DNA of 64,000 bases from Tipula vernalis (taxonomy: Eukaryota; Arthropoda; Insecta; Diptera; Tipulidae). Position numbers and translations under genes: made by a program. Location: contig OY282560.1 in NCBI GenBank assembly GCA_958295665.1, forward strand, positions 266,401,168-266,465,167. The letters are read 5' to 3'. Below the pieces are notes generated by a model. The model ran no database searches, had not been told where the DNA came from, and was given only the letters and a program-made list of their open reading frames with translations. Shown here piece by piece: positions 21,000 to 33,400 of this stretch (the first letter of the stretch is position 1; each line of letters begins with the position of its first letter).

Positions 21000-22960
21000 T
21001 GCACCATTAATTTACGCATGCTAAGACAAGTAGATGCTGGATTATTACATTTATCTTCAAAATAAGAAAGCTACCTTTGTGCAAAATTTCGGTCAAAACT
21101 ATCAATGTTTGTAAGGGAAACAAAAATAATAAAATGTAACACCAAAACGAGCGGCATGACATTTTTTAATCATTGTTTGGTAGTCAACGGTATTAATTCA
21201 TGTCTTGGTAACGTAATTCGCCGAGAAATATGAAAATCTGGAACAAAACGTTTATTGCGAACTTCCTTTTATATCATTCTACCATTGCCTACCATTTCTG
21301 ATGTATAATTATTTTATTTATTTCAAAGATTTTTGAGTCATCATTCATGCCTCTGGAACTTTATGTTTTATGGTGACTTTACGTAATTTTTTCTGCAGCA
21401 AAAATTTTCAGCAGAAAACAAATATAATCAATCGACGAAGTCCATTTCGTAAAAAAATTTCCCCTCCCCATTAAAATATTTTTAAATTGCAGAAAAATTT
21501 TAAGAGGAGGTACCAAACTGACAAAATAAATCTTGCTCAACTTTTTGCTCATTCTGCCAATTTGAAAGAATAATAAGTCGTATGTGTTTTATTTAAAAGT
21601 CTTCCTACTTTTTCGTCACAGTGTTATCTTGCAGCTAATTTATAAATAGGATGTCTGTTTTTACTACGTAAATATTAGGTCATTGACCTCAATACCGGGA
21701 TTAGAATGGATAGGTGTTGAATACCACATTGTTTTTTGAGACACATATATAAAACTGAATTTTTTATGGGTTGAATTTTTCTACAAAATGTAGGACAATT
21801 TATTGAATAGTGGGTGCATTTTATTTTAAAATTAAATTGCTCGACTTTTTTATTTATGTCCAAAGATTTGACATTTTGTATCCAAGTCAGCAAAGTTCAA
21901 TTAAAAATGATTATTTTCAACTGATTAGAAATGGAAAATTCTTTCATTAATGGCTTACTTGACTATGTTGTGCAGAATATTTTTCTGCAGAAAATGTCCG
22001 TAAGGCCACCAGCAGGTTTAAAATAATATTTAATCGCAGTGTCAAAGAAACCAAATAGAAGAATGGCAGTCGGGATGAAAGAGTATTATTGCATTGAAAA
22101 GAAAGGGGAGGGAATGTCGCGATAGAGCCTGTACAGTACTTTTGAATTATTTTTTTTCAAACAATATACAAAATCATTTTCTAAATATATATCATCATCA
22201 AATCTGTAATCATATTTAACTCATTATATCCCATGTTATTTCATTAAAATCATTCGTAGGTTTTTTTTTGGCAACCAAAATTATTTAAAAATCATATCTT
22301 CGTTACGGCCAATAATCATGAAACTATCATGCAAATCTAATGTCGGCTGCTATTTGGCTACATATTGTCTATTAAGTAGATAAACACAAATACAGCGGCA
22401 TTTTATATCGTGTAACAGCAGTATTTGAAAAACTGTAAGATATTTTAAAACAACATTCATGTTTCTCGTCAAATAACGCAGTCTTTTTTTAAAAAAATCT
22501 TTTAAGGAATGATAGTCTAGAGAATATAAAATTAGTCTAAAATTCAATTAACGTTATTTGGATAACATTTTCAAATTTATTGGGTTATGTTAATTTAAAT
22601 TATTTGCGGTACGAGGAATAGGCAAATGTTTCATGGTAAGTTTCGAAACGTATAGTATTATAACCCAGTCAATAAAGCCAAAAAAAAGCGTCATTTGACA
22701 CTAGAAGCTAGGTTTGCCAAAAAGTTGAATCACCAAACCGGGAAGGAGGTTTTGAAAAGAGTAATAAAACAAAATTAAAGCCATTTACCTACATGCAAGT
22801 CCTACAAATTTTACAATAATAATTTTTCCAAAATCGGGAAGAATACCGGTTACCAAGGCGTCTAGCAAACCTTCGAGGAGCCGAAGCATGAATTTAGATT
22901 AAACCTTTTGCATTAATTATCTTCTGCTTGGTGCCTGGATCAAAATGTATAGTTTTATTG
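21000..22960. other. Non-coding AT-rich spacer
   Basis: No gene is recognised. Short minus-strand frames at 21675-21893 and 22350-22547 are AT-driven and lack motifs. There is no clear repeat apart from T and A homopolymers. Confidence 0.6.
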
Positions 22961-22964
22961 GATG

Positions 22965-23800
22965 CAACTGTGCATGATTGAATAAATTATATCCGAGTTA
23001 ACTAACGAAGTCAAATTTCTTAAGTTAGAAAATGAGAAACTGAAAAATTCTTTACAAGCAAAGGAACTTGAGGAACAGGATGCTTGAGAGTACCGTAATA
23101 AAAATATTTTGCAAGCTAAGAAACCAGAGGAACAGTGTGCTTCTGAGTTCCACACTGAAGAAGAAGAATTAAGAGAAGAAACTGACTGGATCCTACAAAA
23201 GAACAGGAAGAAGAGACCTGCAAAAAAAAGGAAGGCAGAATCTTCTCCAGAAATTGTAGTTACAAACCAAACTTCAAAAACAGGTGTATTAAATTAAAAT
23301 CAGCGAAATTTAACCCAACAGGAAAACCAACCTTCCAACTAACAAGGAAGATGGCCAAAGCCTAATTCTTGAAAAAATTCTAAAGAATATGGAAGCCTTA
23401 AACTTAAGGCTACTTAAACAAGAAAGCACCCTGGACGCTATAAATAAGCGGTTAAATAAGCAAGAAACAGTGAACGAAATCACTTCCATGATGTACCATC
23501 TATGAAGATGAATAACACATTCTGAATCGCCAATTGGAATCCAATGGGCTGTTGCAACAAATTCCAGACCTAGAAATTTTTCTAAATTTAGAAAAGATAG
23601 GTATATGCATAATTTCAGAATCTCTTCTGACAAAAGATTCATTCATTACAATTCGGGGATCCAGTGCTACCATGCCCTCCACCCAGCAGGAAAAGCGAGA
23701 GGAGGCTCAACCAATTTGTAAAGGAAAACGAAATTGAAAAAGAAATTTTGCAAGTAGCTACCTTTAATGTTCGATTGAATAATTAAAATGCAATGAACTT
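22965..23800 (+). pseudogene. Jockey-type LINE fragment: ORF1 coiled coil and endonuclease start
   Basis: Plus-strand frames 22985-23300 are strongly charged and helical (LENEKLKNSLQAKELEEQ, EEEELREETDW), like the coiled-coil region of a LINE ORF1. At 23540-23740 the reading ESNGLLQQIPDLEIFL, EKIGICIISESLLTK, then (shifted) YHALHPAGKARGG matches the start of a jockey-clade endonuclease (WNANGLLQ, LISET, ARGG). It is frameshifted and stops soon after 23760. No polymerase follows. It is an internal fragment rather than a 3' end, so it was probably trimmed by deletion. Confidence 0.65.
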
Positions 23801-24490
23801 ATCTTCAATAACTATATTGTCCTCGGCGGTATAATCTATGAAAATCTTCGTTATAATCTATGATCTAATCTTCTGCCTCGTTTCGTTTTGAATCTGCCTC
23901 TTCATACTCGTACTGCATTCATCATATTCTTTGTCGCTTTACAAAATATTGTTCAACTACTTTTAGATCACCATTTGTGATCCAAAATGAGTGTTGGATC
24001 AAATGTTGTTGTTACTCCACATGAAAATTTTGATCTGATCTGATCCGAATCTAAAGCCGAGAAAATCTGAACAGCAAAATGATCTCAAGAATAGGCTAGG
24101 GGACGAAACGAAAAGCTATCATATACACAAAGTTATCCCCTAACTGAAACATCAGAACTAAATAGAGCGGACTTCAGAGCCCACGGTAATTTTAGTTACA
24201 CAAATCATCTGTAACTTTCAAGCCGATATGGATGGTGGAATGAATTAACGCCATTAAATGAAAAAAGAATGGCATTAAAGTCCACCATAGAAAGGAAATA
24301 ATGCCCACTGTGATTCTGGAAAATGGAGATTTCCTTTCTAATTTTAAAATTAAATCTTTCTTTTTCAGAATCAAACTCGCAACACGCCCCAATACATTCG
24401 TAGATCCTATTCTAGCCAGACGGATTAAGCCAACCAAAAAACAACGTGAAACATTTGTGATTTAACTATTAAAGGAAGCGAAACAATTCC
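23800..24490. other. Spacer without recognised gene
   Basis: The frame at 24192-24437 (minus) has no recognisable domain. There is a locally repetitive GATCTGATCTGATCCGAATC stretch near 24031. Nothing else is supported. Confidence 0.5.
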
Positions 24491-24499
24491 ATTGAATCG

Positions 24500-25690
24500 T
24501 GTACCAGGTGCACCGGTTAATAATGCGGATTTTGTAATAAAAGCACAATAATTTTGAGAGAAAGATCAAAAGTATTTTATTCAAAGAAATGTCCATCGCT
24601 AGCTACATACATTTTTGCTCTATCTTTTAGGTAATTTGTGGATACCGTCCCAATAGGCAAACCATTCACTGACCCGATTTCCACTTCTTCATATCTTTTG
24701 AAGTGCTTTATTTATTTATGTATTTTATTTATTTATTTAGTTTATTTAGTTTATTTTATGTACATAAATTTTGTATTAATACCACAACAAGCGAACACAA
24801 TCGATTTTGAGCATGAGCTCATTCATAATAGATTGTGAACCGTACGATGGATTAACATAGTTAAAAATAATACAGCAAGGCCATTACGGCACTAACATTC
24901 AAATTCATCATTCGCTCGCTTATGGGTTTTCATATTTTTCGAGCTTGATGTATATTGGCGCAAATTACTGGAAGTCTATCATTTTTTCGTTGAACGATAG
25001 CCCCAAAGTCCCATCATTAGAATTTTTCAATGTGTTGCAATCCGCAGTTTTAGAATTTTGATAGGATTTATTAAGTAATTAAAAATAAAAATGCTGCTCG
25101 GAGAGTGCGTTTGCCATCGATCGAAATAAGTGCAAATCTGCCGCAGCAAAATCTGGTGAATGCAGCGAGTGATTAGTACTTCGCTTAACGTATTTTTAAC
25201 TGGTTTTGAAGTGTTTGATGGTGCATTACTCTGAAGCAAAATTAGTTTTCCATGTCTTCTGGCCCATTCTGTTCATTTTACCAACAAAGCGTGGTAAACA
25301 CCAGTCCGCCAGTCACAATTCTTTGGAAAAAAAAAGTTTCTTTCGGAACGTTGAAGCAACATTTCAGTGATGGTTTCTTTTCGGTTTTCCATTCCCCTTC
25401 ATTCAGTTGATGTGGTACCCATTTTCCTTCCATTAATATATTTCCCATTACGGGCAAACGATTGGAAATTGTCTGCTGAGCAGCATTTACATGCATCTTT
25501 ATTCAATAATGCTTGCAATTGTTGATTTTCAAAAGGCGCACAATAAAGTGGCATTTGAAAACCTTGAACTTCAATACCTTCTGATTCATTGAATTTGATA
25601 AATTTTGCAAAGTCGTAGATGGTATGGATTCCCAAATCGTCGTCAACAAACTTTTTAAAAGCTTGAATTGATTCTGGGCACTTTCTCATT
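24500..25690 (-). mobile_element. Mariner (mauritiana-like) transposon, degraded
   Basis: Minus-strand pieces in order are: ENQQLQALLNKDA near 25540-25500 and AAQQTISNRLPVMG near 25480 (helix-turn-helix region), GKWVPHQLNE near 25425 (the WVPHEL motif), FQRIVTGG near 25310 (catalytic VTGDE, altered), QSNAPSNTSK near 25210, and the SPD and DLHLFRSM region near 25145. After an AT-rich interruption with (TTTA)n at 24705-24765 comes WVSEWFA, then DGIHKLPKRW near 24690-24600. Transposases of this type cut and paste TA-flanked elements. Frameshifts and the interruption make it dead. N-terminal limits beyond 25600 are uncertain because a Tc1 remnant abuts. Confidence 0.75.
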
Positions 25691-25694
25691 TTCT

Positions 25695-26815
25695 ATGGGA
25701 TTTAAGTCTGGACTGAACACATCGATATTTTTTTGGGCGAAGTACTTTTTTGTCTTTAAATGAAGAGATAAGAAAAAAAACCAGTTCTTAACAAATTATT
25801 TATGTTTATCTGAAAGCCAAATTGTCTATCTACAATTCAATATTAATATCTCACAACTTTGGCGGTATGGCACGGAGCGTTGTCCTATTGAAAAATAAAT
25901 CTGCAAGTCTCGCCAAAAATCTTTCACACAGAAGGCTTAAATTCGTTATGCAGGACCTGCAGATAAACAGCTGCTGTAATTTTGGAACTGAGGAAGCACA
26001 ATCGACCGGTTTCATTTCGAGAAAAGCATCCCCAGACCATAACTCCTTCTTTTTTCGGTGGAAGTCGATTAAAAAATGATTTTCCACTGGCGTTGTCTTT
26101 CTGGGCCTTCCAGAGCCTTTCTTTCTTTGTGTACTGCCCATCTCTCGCATTTTTTTAATATTCCACGCGACAGTACTTTAAGGAATGTTTTATCTTTCTG
26201 CTATTTCACATGTGGCTAAATCAACATATTGCTTTTACACTGCTCATTAACTTTTCCCAATTTTTTAACTAAAATTGCACTTTACTCTTTATTTGACTAG
26301 GATCACCTATAGAATAACTTAATCTTATAAAATATGCACTATTTATACCCAATAAAATATTTGCAGGCAATAAAACATCTGCACCCTAATTACGACCAAC
26401 AACGGTAGGCGTAAAATAATCTAATTGCTTGACCAATTTTTTTACACATCAGTTGCGGGGTTGTACCGCCGACGTAATAGAGGCGAAAGGCGATTCAACA
26501 AAATATTAATATTGAAGGTAGAATTTCTACAAACCAATGAAATACAAAACAAAGAATGTTTATTTTATTCCATTACTTCCACGCCCTTAAGTGCCAAATG
26601 GGATATTTTGAATATTTTAGCAATTTATCGATTTTGCCCTCTAAATTGTATGTATTTTTAATTTTTTTTTTTTTTAAATGAGTCATTAATGTATTTAAAA
26701 TAAAACAATAAGACAATTGCTTTCAAAAGTTTTGTAATTTTAGGAAAAAAAGACTCCAATTTGTAATAAAATATGTTTGTCCAATTTTTTTCGCCCAGCA
26801 CTGTATATAGGACTA
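25695..26815 (-). mobile_element. Tc1-like transposon, internally deleted
   Basis: The minus strand contains GSTQRKKGSGRPRKTT near 26130-26080 (the GRPR motif after the paired-like DNA-binding domain), then ELWSGDAFLE (frameshifted VWGCFS), a YLQVLHNEF segment near 25975, FQ-DNAPCHTAK near 25890-25855, and SPDLNPIEN near 25715. The first-aspartate block between GRPR and VWGCFS is deleted. The right terminus GCCCAGCACTGTA at 26795-26811 resembles the Tc1-type terminal repeat (CAGTGCTGGGC) next to TA. Its inner end touches the mariner remnant. Confidence 0.7.
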
Positions 26816-28020
26816 TAACTAAGTTTAATGTTTTAAAAGTTGTGTTTCATAACTAATACACTTTTAAAATTGAGTACCAAAATAATCTTAAAATAAAACT
26901 AAATTAACAGGAACGTCACACCAATAATAAAATAAACGTAACTCTGTAAATAAATTCAAAATTAAACAAGGAACATTCATTGCTGCAACATAAACTGAGA
27001 ATGGAATTTTTTTACCAGCAAAATATTGATACATTTGGTCTAGAAGTGGATAATTTTTGTATTTATTTGGACGCTAAATGTGTTTGTTAACACAATATTC
27101 ATTTGTGAAAATAGAAATTCACACTAATACGTGAATGGAAATATTGTTAACACAGCTATTGTCAACTTTTTTGGAGATGTAAATTGGTTAGGACGACTTT
27201 GCCACACTTTCAAAACCTCACTATCAATATTAAATGTGATATTATTCTTAAACTTTCAAATTTTTCACACAAAATAAGGATACCCCTGAAGCTCAAGCAA
27301 TTCAGTTTCGAAGTCATCGAAATCTCACCAGGCAAAATCGTAAAAATTGACATCAGAAATAAATTTGTGAGGGTGGCGTATAAACTTAATTAAGCTTTTA
27401 ATTTCTTAATGAAGCAGAACCGATTTGCGAAAGATTCCTGTCGAAACTTTTGAAAATATCTCGTGTGGTACTCCTTTTTGAAACATGTCAATATCTGCTA
27501 CAAACTTCTTTAAGTTGAGGAAATATTTTAAAGGTTGGTAGTTTCGCTCAACGGCGCTAAACTCAACTGTCCGAACCCAACTCAATCCTAACTCAACCTA
27601 TAACTCTAGCCTCAACTCAATCCTCAACTTATTACCACGTGGTTATAACAGATTCAAAAAGTTTTCAATTCTCCGCCTTTATAATAGAAACAGATTGGCG
27701 AAAAAAATTCCAATTCGGACGGTGAAGCAACTATTTGCAATTATCGAGTGGTACACTAAGTGAGTTTATACATACTTATATTTTTCACTATGTACAGATT
27801 TGTTTTGATTTTTTGCTTAACTACATTATGCTATATATTGTTCGTCCAAAACCAATAAGTCTATGTACGAATATCTTTTTAAAAAAAAAAAAGCTAAACA
27901 ATTGATTTTACTAATTATAAAAAAATGAAATACTAATAATATAACTAATTACTAAAAAAATATAATAACTAATTATAAACTAAAAATTAAAACTTATAAT
28001 AATACAAGACAAATCTAAAA
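26816..28020. other. Spacer with minisatellite-like and duplicated segments
   Basis: A CTCAACTCAATCC-type degenerate array occupies 27548-27632. The segment around 27415-27475 (CGATTTGCGAAAGATTCC, then TATCTCGTGTGGTAC) is repeated in diverged form at 27690-27765 (AGATTGGCGAAAAAAATTCC, then TATCGAGTGGTAC). The frame at 27184-27393 lacks recognisable motifs. The region near the LINE B 3' end is A/T-rich. Confidence 0.5.
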
Positions 28021-28097
28021 TAATATAAATTAATAACAATAACTACAACAACCAGTTATCAAAGTGAAGCAAAAAATACCCATTATAAGAAAATCTA

Positions 28098-29480
28098 TTA
28101 AGTGACATCGCGAAAAAGAAATGTAATGTCAGCCGTTTCAAGAAGCCATTTTTTAGCTTTGGATATAAATAATTTGGAATGAATATGCCCTCTAATACAA
28201 ATAGGTAACGCGTTGAAAAAAACTGGAGCAGTAACAAGGATATAGCGGCGAAAGTGGTCAGTAAAAAATCGGGGAATATTATAAAGAACACTATGATTAG
28301 CTCGAATATTGTACCGAATAAGGCTACTTATAGTTTGTTGCCCACTACGCCGAGAAAATATTATTAAAACCTTATAAACATACAAATGTTGTAACGGTAA
28401 GATATTATTAGCCGTGAATAAAGGACAAGATGACTTATATCTGCTTTTTCTCAATAAAACTCTCAAAATAGTTTTCTGTTGCACACATAAATAAAGTAGA
28501 GTAGTTGCACAGCACCCACCCTAACATTATAAACCATATTCCAATTTAGACATACCAGTGCATGGTAGATACTTTTTAGCACAGGAACAGGGCAAAAATC
28601 ACGCAGGAGAAAATTCTTGAAGCAGATGACAAGTAACGTTTTAAAGAAGAGACATGAATTTTCCAACTGAGATTACTGTCCCAATGAACCCCAAGATATT
28701 TAAACGCGTTGACTAATACAATATTAATACACTGAGAATGACACCCAGTAGATGCACATTTAAACCCCACATTTTTTTAACCCCGGTATATTAAAAACCA
28801 AATTTTTATAGATCTTAAATAGCAGAAGCCCCAATACTGAACCTTGGGGAACACCAACGTCCACAATTTTTGATTGACTTAGGGTGTTACTAAGTTTACC
28901 TCTACTCGCTGTGTTGACAAGATAAGAAGCGAACCACTTTGTAGCAACTCCCTCAAAAACCAATATCATATAGAATATTCAGAAGAATTTTATGGTCAAT
29001 CATATCAAAGGTTCTAGCAGCATCAATAAATAAACCAGCACAAGCTTCACCAATGTTCAGTCCGTTATGAATTGTGTTCAAAAATTCCAACAAAACTTTA
29101 CTTTACTACGTTACTTAATACATTATTCTTATCTAAAAAAAAGACTCTGTTTTACACTGCCTTCTCTAAAATTTTCAAAATTACTGGCTGCAAGGCTATA
29201 GGTCTATAATTGCCTTCATAATTACGATTGCCTTTTTTAAACAACGGAATAATGGTAGCAGTTTTCAGTCTTTCAGGGACTATTCCTTGTACGAAAGAAA
29301 GATTGAAAATATGAGTAAGAACGGGGCTGACATAATTAGTAATAGCTTTCAATATATAATTACTAAGACCATCATTGTCGACTGACTGCTTCGGTTCCAA
29401 CGAGTTAATGATATATATAATTTCATAATTGGATGCGGAAGTCATAAGAAAAGTTGTAGAATAATAATCATAATGCAAAT
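28098..29480 (-). pseudogene. LINE B reverse transcriptase remnant
   Basis: The RT begins with SLEPKQSVDNDGLSNYILK, AIIPLFKKGN-type residues and YRPIALQPVILKILEK (29478-29152). It continues with WFASYL, GVPQGSVLGLLLFKIY near 28865-28800, FKYLGVHWDSNLSWKIHV near 28705-28660, and a C-terminal LPLQHLYVYKVL, FFNALP region (28484-28098). The YADD box that should follow LIYINDL is missing: NIPGLKK jumps to the region preceding KYLG. At least four frameshifts are needed. The motif set and C-terminus fit CR1/L2-group elements. Confidence 0.75.
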
Positions 29481-29809
29481 CGTAATTAACAGACGAGTTA
29501 TACGAGCCAAACGTTGCTCTTAATTTATTAGCAATACTTGTAAAATAACGATTAAACTCATTGGAAATTTCGAAATCAGTAGTAATACGCTCACCATTTT
29601 CAGATAGATTGCTTTTGTCTATAAAATTGTTATGAAGCTGCTGATATCACCGAACGCAAATACGGTTTTCTATTAACAACTAACGATGATGATGAGAATT
29701 CACCGCCTTTTTGAATTTTTGCAGATGAAATGGAATTATTACGTTTTTTTTGTATCTATGCTTGATGGTTTTATTACAGATGCAGAAGATGATGAGGTAT
29801 CAGCTAGGT

Positions 29810-30382
29810 TTAATAAATGGTTTTAATTGATCCAGTTTTTTTTATTAAAATAGGCACATTATCTTGTCCAGTTGATATGTAGACTAAGCCTCTGTTAGTG
29901 AAAGCTTTGACGATTGACTTGTCAAACTGTAGTTGCTTTGCAGGTCTGCAGATACTAGAGTTGACCTTGGTTAAACCATCATTGCAATAAATACTTTTGT
30001 CATGTTTGAAACCAACATTTACTAGTTTAAGGCCACCAAATTCCTTGTAATTCTTAAAAAATATCGATTTATCCATTCGACTTCGAAACTTAACCAAAAT
30101 ATGCGAAGGTTTATTGACAGAGTTTAATTTATGTGGTAGACGGAAAGTTTTAATAATATTATTGGTATTGGAATACCCGAAGACTTTACAGATACCGCTT
30201 ATATGCTGATCTGATAAAAGGCCATGCACAATTGGAACATCACTTACCACCATATCACAGGCAATTAATTCTCTTTCCATACAATCAACGTGCTCCTCTA
30301 ACATATCAAACATTTTTGTCACATTATTAAGTAATTTGTGAATTTCGGATTTTATGTCATTTTTAATATCACAGATTGACAT
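29810..30382 (-). CDS. LINE B ORF1 protein (Baculo_FP-like)
   Basis: This uninterrupted 190-codon frame starts at an ATG (MSICDIKNDIK). Residues 1-40 look coiled-coil (LLNNVTKMFDMLEEHVDCMEREL). The middle has a region like ELIACDMVVSDVPIV, then PSHILVKFRSRMDK, then IYCNDGLTK, and a C-terminal FTNRGLVYIS segment. This order resembles the ORF1 of insect CR1/L2-type LINEs that share a fold with baculovirus FP-like proteins. It would bind element RNA. It sits about 330 bp upstream of the RT remnant and remains open while ORF2 is wrecked. Whether it is translated is unknown. Confidence 0.6.
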   Translation of the reverse strand: MSICDIKNDIKSEIHKLLNNVTKMFDMLEEHVDCMERELIACDMVVSDVPIVHGLLSDQHISGICKVFGYSNTNNIIKTFRLPHKLNSVNKPSHILVKFRSRMDKSIFFKNYKEFGGLKLVNVGFKHDKSIYCNDGLTKVNSSICRPAKQLQFDKSIVKAFTNRGLVYISTGQDNVPILIKKTGSIKTIY

Positions 30383-30419
30383 AATAAATTCATTTTTAAA
30401 AATTCCAATGTTTTTTTTT

Positions 30420-31000
30420 CAATTGTATCGAATTTTTCATATATCAAACATTTCAGCATTTACAGACACCATTACACAACAGAAGATTATTTTATGGTTT
30501 TATTTTTAATTATTGTTTAACATTTTTTATTTATTAAATTGATGATTATTAATACAAAATAATATTAATTATTAAATAACTGAACGTAACTATATAGTTA
30601 AATACAAAATTAAATGCAAATTATAGCACGAACGAATTTAAAATTAAAAATAAAATAAATAAAAATATTACTACACAAACTATACGTGTTATTCGTTTGA
30701 AGTTATCTTCGTGAATGACCCGAAGGTAAAACACGACGCCATGAATCAACCATGAAAAATGAGGTGATAACTACTCTGAACTGTCGAAACCCTTTACGGA
30801 CGTTTCAACACCACGATCTGTATGATTTTGCACTAGATCTAATATAAGCGTTTGTTTGCATAAACCGCCAAATTCTGTTACGGAAACTAGCTTTCTATGG
30901 GTTTCAAAGCAATGTAGTCAGCTGGACAGTTAGCTTTCCTATAGATTTCAGTATTATAAAAAAAAAATGATTCCACCTCAAATAAATTTGGTTTAAATTG
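30420..31000. other. AT-rich spacer
   Basis: No gene is seen. There is a GC-richer island (30690-30860, GACGGACGTTTC-type words) without motifs. Confidence 0.5.
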
Positions 31001-31004
31001 TAGT

Positions 31005-31370
31005 ACACCTTAAGGATCGAATTATTTGCAGATGATATAGATATTATTTATGGTTGCAAAAACGTTGCAGATCTTAAACATCTTACAGAGTCTGACTTGA
31101 AGATAATTTCAAATTGGCTGTATATAACTTATAAATCTATCGCTATATTTTTTTACTTAAAAAAAATATTTGATGAAATAACTAAGTGAATTTTATGCAT
31201 TAAGCCGACTCAAATTATCATGTATTTACATATTTAGGTTAGGCCTTCAAAAAAAACAACCAACTACCTTGGAAAGCTCATATAAACCATACCAAATCGA
31301 AAATTTGACTAATTGTCGGAGCTCTTAGGTAAACTGCTAGATACGATACACATTTGCGATTAAAAATCAA
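31005..31370 (+). pseudogene. Orphan LINE reverse transcriptase fragment (FADD box)
   Basis: The plus strand reads ELFADDIDIIYGC, then NVADLKHLTESDLKIISNWL at 31018-31115. It is followed, with frameshifts, by YLGL near 31226, LPWKAHINHTKSKI near 31262-31305 and GALR near 31318. This is the palm active site and thumb of an L2/CR1-like LINE polymerase, opposite in orientation to its LINE neighbours. No 5' or 3' extension is recognisable. Confidence 0.65.
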
Positions 31371-31699
31371 ACATTAAATAAAAAAATTTCCAGCGTGAAC
31401 ATTTAGAACGTCATCAGTTTGACGGTTGGCAAAATAATTTCATCAACGTGCTTACGTGCCTAACTCTGGGGCCATATTATGAAATTTTTGATAAAGTTTT
31501 TTTTTTTCGATAATCTCGAGAGTTTCGATAACATCGAAAATAGTTAATCGAAAATCATCTCAATTTAAATTTGACATCATAGATATATGTATATACATAT
31601 AAGACATTTACTTGGCACATGCTTGGATGTAAATTTATTTATTTATTTACCATAAACGGGATAAAAATCCTTTTTTGATTACAATTTTATTTTTCAATT

Positions 31700-33400
31700 T
31701 TACAATTTAGTTTTTATTAATTTTTTAAAAGAACATTTAGAAATATTAAAATCAAACACATCAAAATTACAATTAAATTGTCGACAAATCGTCGGGATCG
31801 GAGCATTATGTGCGTAATTAGATTTAAATGTCGGCAAACATGTAAAATTCCTAATCCGAGTAGGTTTACAGGGCACATGAATATAAATCTTTGCAAGTAG
31901 TTTAGGGAAGCCAATCGAACTGTTAAGCAGATCAGCGATGAATGTTGAAGCAGCACATCTACGTCTTACAAGCAATGAATCCAAATCAGCAATTCTACAG
32001 CGGCCACCGTAGTTCGGATCAAATAGCCAATTCAAATTATGAAGATACGTAGTAAATAATAAATTGCTTCTGTATTCGTTAAATTCTATCGATATAAATA
32101 TTGTAAGCAGGATCCCAAATAATCGACGCGTATTCCAAATTAGACCGAACAATGGAACAATACAAAGTTTTAATTGATTGTGGATTACGAAAATCTTTTG
32201 TGATACGACGAATAAAGCCAAGTAGAGAATTAGACTTAGCTACTATTAAATTAATATGGTCTCGGAAATTCAATTGATGGTCCAGGATAACACCCAAATC
32301 TTTAAATGTCATAACTCGTTCTAGCTGGTGATTACCAATAAGATATTGTTGAAGAATAGCTGCTTTTTTCCGGGAGAAGCTCATAATCTTGCACTTTTCC
32401 AAATTTAAGTTCAATTTATTCATAACTGATCATTTATACAGCAAATCAAGATCACTCTGCATTTCATTACATTGTTGCGGGCTACATACACTTCTTGATA
32501 TTTTCAAGTCATCTGCATATAATTCACAGTCGCAGTTCTGAAACAAAGAAGAAATTTCATTGATGAAGACATTAAATAATACACGTCCTAGGTGGGAGCC
32601 TTGAGGCACTCCAGAATGAACTTCAATCATATTAGATGTAAACCCGTTAATTTGAACTACCTGCTTCCGATCACGCAGATACGATCCAATCCAATCCAAA
32701 AACAATTTACTCATTCCAAATCTGTCCAGTTTGGCAAGAAGTAACTCAAACTGAGGTGATTCAAATGCTTTCGCAAAATCAGTGAAAACCACATCAAGCT
32801 GACATTTAGAGTCAAAGGCACTGAATTCTTTAGATGTTAAACTTAAAAGATTTGTAGTGGTAGAACGATGCCTGACGAATCCATGTTGTTGAAGTGATAA
32901 TAAAGGTTTAACATTAAAGTACAAATAATCAGAAATAATAAGCTCAAATAATTTTGGAATTGATGATAATATAGATATGCCACGATAATTTTTAATGTTG
33001 CTCCGTTTTCCGGATTTAAAAAATGGGAATTATAATTGACTTTTCCCATACCAACGGAAATACACCACTCTTCAGAGACGCATTAAATATCAGAGATAGT
33101 GGTAATGATAGCGAGCTGTTAAGATCTTTAAGTATTTTTGCAGGTATTCAAAACCACATCCCGATTTCATCTTGAATATACCAAGGCTAACATCTTTTTC
33201 TGAAATATAAGGTATTCCAATTAAATTTTGATGATGCGAACTTCGAGGTCCTAATGAAATATCAATAGCATTATCATTGTATTTTTGGTAGACTGATTGG
33301 AAAAATTCCGCAAATAATTCACATACTCGTATGTCCTCAGCATTACAGGCAGTTACATCATTTAACGACATCATTTGTGGATAACCAGAATATTTTCTTT
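31700..33400 (-). pseudogene. LINE C reverse transcriptase
   Basis: The 5' RT region lies at 33374-33090. Shifted blocks near 33090-32925 include PIFKSGKRSNIKNYRGISIL and PKLFE. The frame at 32924-32430 has QHGFVRHRST, VVFTDFAKAFESP, SGVPQGSHLGRVLF and LYADDLKI. The frame at 32423-32079 has LNLEKCKIMSFSR, FKDLGVILD and YASIIWDP, and the C-terminus continues to 31700. The YADD motif is intact, unlike in LINEs A and B. At least three frameshifts break the reading. It would carry out target-primed reverse transcription. Confidence 0.85.

Larger units (their letters stand above)
27960..30410 (-). mobile_element. LINE B, CR1/L2-like non-LTR retrotransposon, deleted
   Basis: The minus strand carries ORF1 (30382-29810) then RT pieces (29478-28098). 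Only about 330 bp separate them, so the endonuclease domain is gone. The RT active-site block is also deleted near 28775. The 3' end is set tentatively at the AT-rich stretch near 27960-28020. It is a dead copy with a surprisingly clean ORF1. Confidence 0.7.

Noticed and set aside
24192..24437. 81-codon minus-strand frame
   Set aside because: Hydrophobic but with no family match, and next to a mariner remnant with no shared frame.
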